39,331 nt of DNA from Verrucomicrobiia bacterium (lineage in GTDB: Bacteria; Verrucomicrobiota; Verrucomicrobiia; Limisphaerales; JADLHS01), in the NCBI GenBank assembly GCA_011525685.1, contig WYBW01000026.1, forward strand, positions 1 through 39,331, written 5' to 3'. Within the stretch, counting starts at the first letter, position 1. Every line of letters begins with the position of its first letter. This document shows, piece by piece, positions 34,401-38,497 of the stretch. A model generated the notes under the pieces. The model saw only the letters and a program-made list of their open reading frames with translations. It was not told where the DNA came from and did no database searches. The position numbers were made by a program, and so were the translations under genes.

Positions 34401-35422
34401 GCATCAGATACTACCATCAGGATCATGTCGGTTCTTCCAGTGGCATCACCGATAGTCTCGGCGTTCTGGTCCAGGGGATGTCCTACTACCCGTTCGGACA
34501 ACAACGGAACCCAGATGAGCCAGCGAATCGAATTGAAATGCTGACTTTCCTGCAAAAAGAGTCCGATCGCGAAACGGACTTTTCGCTCCTTGAGGCCCGC
34601 TATTACTCACCCAGTTTGGGGCGATTCTTGAACACCGACCCTTTTCCCACGCGGCTGCTCAAGTTGCGGTCATCTCCACCCGTTTCCGAACCGCAGCAAA
34701 ACGGTCCTTATACATACGCAAAAAACAGTCCAATGAATTTCATCGACGCTACTGGCCTTGCCCCAGAGCCACCTCACCCCGCCGAAACGGTCGGATCTCT
34801 TGCGAAGGAGACGACTTTGTACGTGCTAGATATCTTGGCAAGCACCTCGGTGCCCGGCGGAGAAGTAGGCGGCGGCAGCATTGGGGGCTTTGTGGCTGGA
34901 ACCTCCGGGGCACTCTTGGAGGCTGTCGGGGCGCCTGAACTCGTCAGTGGAGCAGCGAACACTCTCTCGGCTGTCATTGATGTGCAACAGGCCGCGGCTG
35001 CGTTTGGGGCGGTGGGTGCTGCAGCGCCTGCCACGGAGTTTTTCAGTGTTCCGGGCGTGGCACACGTCGCCGCTGCGGGAGCTGGAGGCTGGGCTATGGG
35101 CAGCTTGTTAAATAAAGCCTCAGATCTGCAAATGAAGCATGACATTCCCATTACCGGCATACCGCTAGTTGATGGCACCACTTACAATAAAAAGCTCGTG
35201 GGCGCAATTGTTGAGGCTGTCGCAGATAGGGACAAGGTAATCAGGGTGCGTGACGGCAGGGTTACTGTCCAAAGCGGACAATTGGAACGAAAAGCCAAGC
35301 GTGCCGTCGGACAAGTCTGGCGGACGATCAATAACCTCTTCTTCACTGAAGAGGAGCAACGGCAAAAGTGGGAGAGGGAAGAGAGTCAGTCTGTTAATGC
35401 AGCAATTGGAGTTCGTGGTTGA
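28487..35422 (+). CDS. SpvB/TcdB-mid/RHS giant protein, TcB-TcC-like fusion
   Basis: 2311 residues; ATG 28487 (an in-frame TTG precedes it by 6 bp). Signal-peptide-like N-terminus ends near 'LELHAADK' (29-36). An SpvB domain starts with 'LPKGPGAIEGLGESF' (46-60) and includes 'YESGNANGPLGFGWNLPVP'. Seven FG-GAP/VCBS-type repeats follow ('FADVNADGLPD', 'LADMDGDGLADL', 'LMDINGDGLADL' and others). A TcdB middle domain (about 690-780) has 'LPFPVSVVSAV'-like text ('MPFPVSVVSAVTN') and 'YHDGYYDPTEKQFRGFARVE'. YD/RHS repeats run from about 1050 to 2050, with the hallmark 'YYHQDHVGSSSGITDSLG' and 'ARYYSPSLGRFLNTDPF'. The core ends in 'FIDATGL', where DPxG is usual. The roughly 225-residue tail is Gly/Ala-rich and hydrophobic, then charged; no nuclease motif seen. 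Presumed hollow shell enclosing a C-terminal effector. Confidence 0.88.
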   Translation: MGGGKLSLRRPRKSWSWFSGGLMVCCLGLELHAADKSGVSPNTISLPKGPGAIEGLGESFQPTLNTGTAKYGIGLKLPPGTAGQQPSLALVYESGNANGPLGFGWNLPVPFIQRQSDRGIPTYGENVGFDRADTFITDSKEELVALSNGWHFCKNEGSFVRYRRERDAWIGDTPDGTRLHFGVTAGGRIQDGTNRVFCWKLERTTDTHGNTVVYTYTNFPGVQNTNQQYLLEIRYGPGAPPWENFHFARLNYENRPDWFEDCRSGFAVRTGQRLKTVVVGTQGPLLAGHQQGDFNQDGLADNLVRRYELEYLDYAGSNSHWSLLASVRLVGADGVTALPPATFGYNVCHPPDQLSATGRAIAGVNEPPLVMDSAYVDFADVNADGLPDVLRTGGPEHFAFVNRGEKRVAGARVIQWEGPLGVDAEGGGAWNYSLNADSTHLADMDGDGLADLVHKSAAETVFYFANRGNLLWGESRPMSTETFTPPAPFGVPDVRTADVDFDKRMDLMRGDGLQYQVWFNFGQDRYSERITIPHEAAFDFAQPTVQIADFNGDRLPDITRVRPTGLDISAGLGYGRFAERVFVPLLDDTLDDSQVQKAKLMDINGDGLADLMIERAAPGELWYWLNQANYTLSPRKTITGMPTGMGLNAAIRWADINGNGSTDLVYADTTGEPRLQAVDLGELLGCLPSPNTLRAISNGIGCVTLIGYEPSTKFALEDADAGRPWPDPMPFPVSVVSAVTNLDSLGHIYLTLFRYHDGYYDPTEKQFRGFARVEQVDVGDPTAPTLVTRSHFDTGRDFEAMKGRVLALTTETETGAVFLTTTNSWTLPPVTLYTGTNGTNVTFVHPTGTVTVISELGQGSPRRLESESAYDRYGNQTTNAAYGIVENGDRSAFNDERISVTEYAVNTNAWLLRLPARQLIMDEHGTVISRTEYYYDDETFSGNNLGNVTLGNLTMRREWITPSNATAFVTLARTQYDTYGNPITLLDPLGFAAGGTPDVAAGHARQLVYDARFHAYPITEVVHVGGGSEPLTFQATYDEGFGTVTTSTDFNTNVTTYGYDALARLTRIVKPGDSLAYPTVEYDYVLALPVGGTGLVNYVETRQLDSSEIQKPKSDMYFHSRQFVDGLGRTLMNKAEAEPETEGGSPRVTVKGATLFNARQKPQAVVNPYYTTLSGDLLAQLGFEHVEAPTWTGRFHENGLLITLSLTNAHKTTTAYDAILRESVTTNPDGSFRRTAYEPLLTKSYDENDTDPASPYFDTPTLHYNDGLGRLIRVEEITRLNDDGTPSGSLKTWPTRYQYDLNDQLTRITDSQNNVKWFEYDGLRRKTFMNDPDRGVLHWVYDEASNLIETTDAKNQRITYSYDGANRLLTEKYHDGLPLPPWRGSTLNPQLSTNFSVIYHYDTPLPNLPQGDNTTATARNTKGMLAWVEDLSGEEHISYDARSRNEWLVKRVPDPVFLSTLNSQPTTLVSYRTAFDYDSADRVTRVVYPDNDEMAYRYNARSLVHQIVGGANGLTQDGLVIRDIRYHPSDQQVEINYGNGVRTTYHYDLRIRLKNLLTVSQPATLSQPLINFQYDFDGVSNIRTIEDRRPGSAVPEGDPRRNTQLFQYDDLYRLTRAQYSFELPGQTARNDGEINYRYDRIGNMLAQTSTLTNHLEKGLPVADLGEMDSGGSPGRWNRNGRSTGDPPGPHALTSIRHSEFGVRNYQYDANGNMLTVDGLTNTWDFKDRLVAVENSEMRAEYTYDYSDRRILKHVVYNQDSTNRESRVTVTYVNKYFEVREHDAPTKYIWNGATRVARVTGSLSTNLRVQHLRLYPGWNLCSLAVSSLTPLWGEGRGEVLSGAFRWNSATLGWDEVLPSDTLPAGTVLWLRAITNSTLTVIGSYSEPTNRTAMLGGNFFPSRGLEAWDARAAISNLTSAALWTFDPAIDRWLISLPAAFQLQSETPLHVAPGHAVFVRTDTPTELDVPESNLRIRYYHQDHVGSSSGITDSLGVLVQGMSYYPFGQQRNPDEPANRIEMLTFLQKESDRETDFSLLEARYYSPSLGRFLNTDPFPTRLLKLRSSPPVSEPQQNGPYTYAKNSPMNFIDATGLAPEPPHPAETVGSLAKETTLYVLDILASTSVPGGEVGGGSIGGFVAGTSGALLEAVGAPELVSGAANTLSAVIDVQQAAAAFGAVGAAAPATEFFSVPGVAHVAAAGAGGWAMGSLLNKASDLQMKHDIPITGIPLVDGTTYNKKLVGAIVEAVADRDKVIRVRDGRVTVQSGQLERKAKRAVGQVWRTINNLFFTEEEQRQKWEREESQSVNAAIGVRG
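31804..31830 (+). repeat. Dispersed CCGAAATCC-type repeat inside the RHS reading frame
   Basis: A direct repeat CCGAAATCC-AAAAG-CCGAAATCC encoding 'SEIQKPKSD' between two YD repeats. The same type of repeat is typical of noncoding DNA in this lineage; a related tract ('CAGCCCGAAATCC') sits in the gap before the fibre gene near 19335. Confidence 0.55.
33567..33598 (+). repeat. Dispersed TTCGGAGTTCGGA repeat inside the RHS reading frame
   Basis: Short tandem TTCGG-based tract encoding 'SIRHSEFGVRN' between YD repeats. A related 'GGAGGTCGGAGTTCG' tract lies between genes at about 10371-10385. It keeps the frame open. Confidence 0.55.
33961..34005 (+). repeat. CT/GA-rich palindromic repeat inside the RHS reading frame
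   Basis: Encodes 'SLTPLWGEGRGEVLSG' within the PGWN-like insert of the RHS protein. Its TCTCACTCCGC...GGGGAGAGGGCCGGGGTGAG structure is that of the CT-rich intergenic hairpins at 6714-6831. Confidence 0.55.
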
Positions 35423-35788
35423 GTTCAGGTAGGGATCATTCGCAAGCGACCGAGAAGTGAGACGAGCCGCCTTCACGTCCCGAACGCCTCCGGCTGACCA
35501 TAAACCTGTTTGCATTCAACCAAGTCCGGCGTGGATCAACCTCAGAAGCGTGTCTGTTATTGTCCGCTTCGAGGCCATGGCGACCAGGTGAACTCTGCTC
35601 TCGGGACGTTGTCACCGCCGGCAGCGTTGATAGTTCCCGGGAACCCAGATTGCTGCTAGTTTACCTATCAAACCGTACGATCCGGAATCGCTGCTGCCCG
35701 CTCCGATCCTTCGAGTCACGGCACGTTTACTTGCCATCCAGCCGATTCGCGCTAAACATACGCTCGCAACGCAAACCTCGAAGCCATC
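35423..35788. other. Gene-free stretch after the RHS gene
   Basis: No gene is recognised here and no immunity-like frame follows the RHS stop. A weak promoter-like pair TTGCCA (35731-35736) and TAAACA (35753-35758), 16 bp apart, stands before the phosphoketolase fragment and may be the relic of its promoter. Confidence 0.5.
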
Positions 35789-36006
35789 ATGGCATCCACC
35801 CCACCCCCCAAATCCATCGGCACCGACCTGCTCCGCAAGATGGACGCTTGGTGGCGCGCGGCCAATCATCTCTTCGTCGGCGAGACGTATCTCTGCGACA
35901 AACCTGTGCTCAAGCGACCGCAAAGCAGGAGCACGTGAACCCCCGCCTCCTCAGGCATTTGCGTGCGACGCCGGGCTTGAGCGTCAGCTACGTGCGACTC
36001 AGTCGC
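35789..36006 (+). pseudogene. Phosphoketolase 5' remnant, frameshifted and truncated
   Basis: The first frame from ATG 35789 reads 'LLRKMDAWWRAANHLFVGE' and 'KPVLKRP', the N-terminal signature of D-xylulose-5-phosphate/fructose-6-phosphate phosphoketolase (usually 'KMDAYWRAANYLSVGQIYL'). At about 35921 the match moves to another frame: 'KQEHVNPRLLRHLRATPGLS' (family: 'EHVKPRLLGHWGTTPGLN'), consistent with loss of one base. Similarity stops near 36006, about 75 residues into a protein of about 790. Beyond it is palindromic DNA and then the RHS tail remnant. The gene is dead and the break marks a deletion or recombination joint. Confidence 0.75.
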
Positions 36007-36023
36007 GCTCCTCCAGGAGCGCG
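35994..36023. repeat. Two adjoining perfect hairpins at the pseudogene break
   Basis: 35994-36006 (GCGACT-C-AGTCGC) runs directly into 36004-36023 (9-bp arms CGCGCTCCT/AGGAGCGCG, loop CC). They sit where phosphoketolase similarity ends. No T-run follows, so a terminator is unlikely; a recombination-prone repeat fits better. Confidence 0.6.
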
Positions 36024-36044
36024 GCATAAACCTCATTAGTATCA

Positions 36045-36176
36045 TCAGACCCAGACGCAGCGGGGCAGGCTTGGAAGGCGTTGAATGGTTTGTGCCTCGC
36101 TGAAAGGGAACAGCGTCAGCAGTGGGAAAGAGAGCAGCGTGAGTCTGGCGACGCCGTTATTGGAATCCGAGGCTGA
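36045..36176 (+). pseudogene. Detached remnant of an RHS C-terminal tail
   Basis: In the frame ending at TGA 36174-36176 the DNA reads 'AAGQAWKALNGLCLAEREQ' and 'RQQWEREQRESGDAVIGIRG' then stop. This aligns without gaps to the last residues of the RHS protein, 'AVGQVWRTINNLFFTEEEQ' and 'RQKWEREESQSVNAAIGVRG' then stop: about 20 identities in 39, with stop codons aligned. An in-frame stop lies just upstream (near 36028) and no start is present. It is the leftover end of a second, paralogous RHS effector tail. Confidence 0.75.
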
Positions 36177-36307
36177 ATCGAAAGCCCTTAAGCAGGGGTA
36201 TCAATAGCGTCCGCTTCCATTGACGGCGGTGCTAGGGCGCTGGATTGGAGAAACCGGAAAAATCCGGCATTGCTGAAGCCCGGGTCGGGACGCTAAAGTC
36301 CTGGCAT

Positions 36308-36397
36308 GGAAGGGTGGCTGAGTGGTTGAAGGCACCTGACTCGAAATCAGGCTTAGGAGCAATCCTAACGTGGGTTCGAATCCCACCCCTTCCGCCA
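36308..36397 (+). tRNA. tRNA-Ser (anticodon CGA)
   Basis: Acceptor stem GGAAGGG (36308-36314) pairs with CCCTTCC (36387-36393), discriminator G, encoded CCA 36395-36397. The anticodon stem CCTGA/TCAGG encloses the loop CTCGAAA with anticodon CGA (36342-36344), reading UCG. A long variable arm (about 36351-36371) marks a class II serine tRNA. T-arm GGTTCGAATCC is present. An integrase gene follows 160 bp downstream, suggesting its 3' end served as an attachment site. Confidence 0.95.
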
Positions 36398-36556
36398 ACA
36401 AGACCTTGATTTACAATGGCTTGAGACGATAGACGGAGGAGGGTTCCTGATTCCTGGCTGCCGATGAAAAGCGGCCATGAGTCCACTCATGAGTCCACCA
36501 CTTTTCGCGGACGCTGACACGCGCTCGATTTGCAGAGACCTATAATCGAAGCAAAC

Positions 36557-38053
36557 ATGAGCGCAGAAAAGACGGACCGAACACCCACCATCAAAGAGCA
36601 GAAACCTGGAACCCGAATTCCGATTGGCCGTGGGATTTATCGCTACAAGGATCTGAACGGCGAGGTGACCTACCACGAGCGCCCCTGGATCAACGGTAAG
36701 CGCACTTGGCGAGCTCTCGGATACAATTTCACAACGCAACGCAGCCAGAAACTTGCCGAAGAGGAATACCACCGGCGCCGTGCTGGAGTCGCTGCTGGCC
36801 GAAACCCGTACGAAGAAAAGAAGTCTGAGCCAAAATCCGAAAAAGCAACGGTCGAAGTTGTCATCCAAAAATACATTGATGACAAATTCCCCGATCGCTA
36901 CTTGCAGCCGCGCACCGGCCGCACGCTGGAAGGGGAACAAGCCAACTGCGAGACGCTGCTCCTTTACTGTGAGCCAGAAAAACCTTGGCACAACAAGTTG
37001 TGGGACTCCCTCACGCCGAAATCCTGGGACGACTACCACGAATGGCGGCTGGCTAACATCAACGAAAAAGTTGGCGACGCCGATGGAGACGAAGACGCTA
37101 ATCCGGAGCCGAAGCCACAGCGCGGAAATCGCATGGTTGACCTGGAGCGCAACACCCTGTTGAACGCAGGTAAATACGCGATTCGTAAGGAACTGGCCAC
37201 AAGCAACCCGGTGAGGGACTTCCCCAAATTTCACTCGTCAGCCGCGGTCAAGCATTGCCGGGAGTTTTGCCCGCGGAGCGCTGACGAGTTACACGAAATC
37301 GCTGGGCTGTTGTTCGCTAAACGACGCTCTGAGGCCCTCGGTTGGCAGCTCCTTTTCGAGGCGTACACCGGACTTCGTACGAGCGAGATATTGAAGTTCC
37401 GCATGGACGCAAAACCCGGCTCGCCGGGATTTTTGGACGAGCAAGGAAACCTGCACACAGGGCAACGCTTGAAGCGCGGCATAAACCCGTTTGTGCACTG
37501 CCACGAGGGATTGCGTGCATTGTTGAAAGCTCACGCTGCCTGGCACGCGATTCGGTATCCAGACAACCCATTTTACATCCCCGGGAAGAGCCCCGGCCAA
37601 CCAATGAGAAGGCGAACCCTTGCTCACGCGTTGCATTCCCTAAAGGAAACCATCGGAAGGAAAATCACGAGCCACGGCATGCGTGCATTCTACGTCCTCA
37701 TCCGCCGTTCTTGGGGCATCGATGACGGCCAGATCGCTGTCGAGCTGGGCCAGAGGTCAGGCGCTGCGCTGATTGCCTCCACCTACGGGGATGTGCCTCC
37801 AAACTGGCGCAACGGCGGAGGACCGAAACTCGGCTGGCTCCAAAAAGGCGAGCCGGCGTGGGCAGAACTGGAAAAGACTGGCTGGAAGCGAGAGGAGGAG
37901 GATTTGGAGGAGGCCTCTGAAGTCGCAGACATTGCAGAGATTTTACCGTCGTTTCAGACTTCCACCCGCTCTCTTGCTCCCACCGACAAAACGCGAAAAC
38001 GTAACGAAAAAACCGACCCGCGGGTTCCGAGAGAACTTGCGCAAGCGTGTTGA
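36557..38053 (+). CDS. Tyrosine recombinase/integrase
   Basis: 498 residues. The C-terminal catalytic domain shows the Arg of box I in 'AYTGLRTSEIL' (Arg274), the H-x-x-R of box II in 'SHGMR' (His373, Arg376), a downstream 'ELGQRSG' helix and the nucleophile Tyr410 in 'ASTYGDVP'. The N-terminal part carries an Arg/Trp-rich arm-type region ('RGIYRYKDLNGEVTYHERPW') and a helical core-binding region. An acidic insert ('VGDADGDEDANPEP') splits the latter. The ATG at 36557 is preferred over an in-frame TTG at 36530. Composition is less GC-rich than its neighbours. It sits just 3' of tRNA-Ser on the same strand, the usual place for an island integrase. The element body appears lost or very short. 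Confidence 0.85.
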   Translation: MSAEKTDRTPTIKEQKPGTRIPIGRGIYRYKDLNGEVTYHERPWINGKRTWRALGYNFTTQRSQKLAEEEYHRRRAGVAAGRNPYEEKKSEPKSEKATVEVVIQKYIDDKFPDRYLQPRTGRTLEGEQANCETLLLYCEPEKPWHNKLWDSLTPKSWDDYHEWRLANINEKVGDADGDEDANPEPKPQRGNRMVDLERNTLLNAGKYAIRKELATSNPVRDFPKFHSSAAVKHCREFCPRSADELHEIAGLLFAKRRSEALGWQLLFEAYTGLRTSEILKFRMDAKPGSPGFLDEQGNLHTGQRLKRGINPFVHCHEGLRALLKAHAAWHAIRYPDNPFYIPGKSPGQPMRRRTLAHALHSLKETIGRKITSHGMRAFYVLIRRSWGIDDGQIAVELGQRSGAALIASTYGDVPPNWRNGGGPKLGWLQKGEPAWAELEKTGWKREEEDLEEASEVADIAEILPSFQTSTRSLAPTDKTRKRNEKTDPRVPRELAQAC

Positions 38054-38149
38054 CGGCACCAGCCACTGGTTTCCGCAGCCAATCCTCGAGCCGTTCTCTG
38101 TGGCCATTTGTGAACGGCCGTTGGGAGCGCGCGGCTGTCCTTCGTTCCG

Positions 38150-38383
38150 CTAGGCAGTGGCGAGGCCCCTGCCAGGGATTGCGGAAAGCCATCTCTCCAA
38201 ATCAGGCAAGTAATAGCGGCGATCCTGACGTGTATCGGCGCCAAGAACCAAGTATTTCGTTCGCACTTTCCCGGGCACCGGTTCGTCAGTCCATTCCACG
38301 GCCCTGCGGAGCACGGTGTCCTTCGACACGTCCAAATACTCTGCGGCCTTCGCCAAGCTCAACCAAACACCGTTTGCAACCAT
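38150..38383 (-). CDS. Small MerR/excisionase-like helix-turn-helix protein
   Basis: 77 residues. 'WLSLAKAAEYLDVSKDTVLR' (7-26) is a winged-HTH of the excisionase/HTH_17 type, followed by basic residues and 'RRYYLPDLERWL', the usual C-terminal 'Y...D...WL' helix of this family. Such proteins act as recombination directionality factors or small repressors. It is convergent with the integrase gene and divergent from nrdJ. ATG 38383 is only 5 nt from a TATAAT, so the transcript may start at or next to the start codon. A TTG two codons upstream is the alternative start. Confidence 0.75.
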   Translation of the reverse strand: MVANGVWLSLAKAAEYLDVSKDTVLRRAVEWTDEPVPGKVRTKYLVLGADTRQDRRYYLPDLERWLSAIPGRGLATA

Positions 38384-38388
38384 GTACA

Positions 38389-38394
38389 ATTATA
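38389..38394 (-). promoter_or_regulatory. Perfect -10 box for the HTH gene, possibly leaderless
   Basis: TATAAT reads on the minus strand at 38394-38389. With usual spacing, transcription would begin around 38382-38383, at the ATG itself. The -35 region is poor and overlaps the palindrome at 38401-38421. Confidence 0.5.
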
Positions 38395-38400
38395 GGGCGG

Positions 38401-38421
38401 CCAAACCGCGGCCCGGTTTGG
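38401..38421. promoter_or_regulatory. Palindromic operator candidate
   Basis: Perfect 8-bp inverted repeat CCAAACCG-N5-CGGTTTGG. It covers the spacer/-35 area of the HTH gene's promoter and lies in the divergent gap before nrdJ. Likely bound by a dimeric regulator, with the HTH protein itself the first candidate. Confidence 0.5.
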
Positions 38422-38454
38422 GGATGTAGCTTCTCGGGCGCTATCATGGAGGAG

Positions 38455-38476
38455 GGCGGAACTCAGTTAATCCGCC
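38455..38476. repeat. Short inverted repeat upstream of nrdJ
   Basis: GGCGGA-N10-TCCGCC, ending 21 bp before the nrdJ ATG. It could form a weak leader hairpin. No cobalamin riboswitch B12-box or NrdR-box pair was recognised in 38384-38497. Confidence 0.35.
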
Positions 38477-38497
38477 AAACAGAATCGCGCGACTACA

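Noticed and set aside
19368..35422. Contractile injection system or prophage
   Set aside because: The S74 fibre and Tc-like genes prompted the idea, but no sheath, tube, baseplate, AAA assembly ATPase, capsid or terminase gene is present.
36201..36486. Minus-strand reading frames across tRNA-Ser with 'GGIRTHVRIAPKPDF'-like text
   Set aside because: This is the well-known spurious translation of the antisense strand of a serine tRNA gene, not a protein.
36387..38478. att sites flanking the integrase
   Set aside because: The only shared run with the tRNA 3' end is 8 bp at 38471-38478, well within chance.
38384..38497. Cobalamin riboswitch or NrdR boxes before nrdJ
   Set aside because: The 114-bp gap is too short for an AdoCbl riboswitch together with its expression platform, and neither the B12-box nor paired NrdR boxes could be read.
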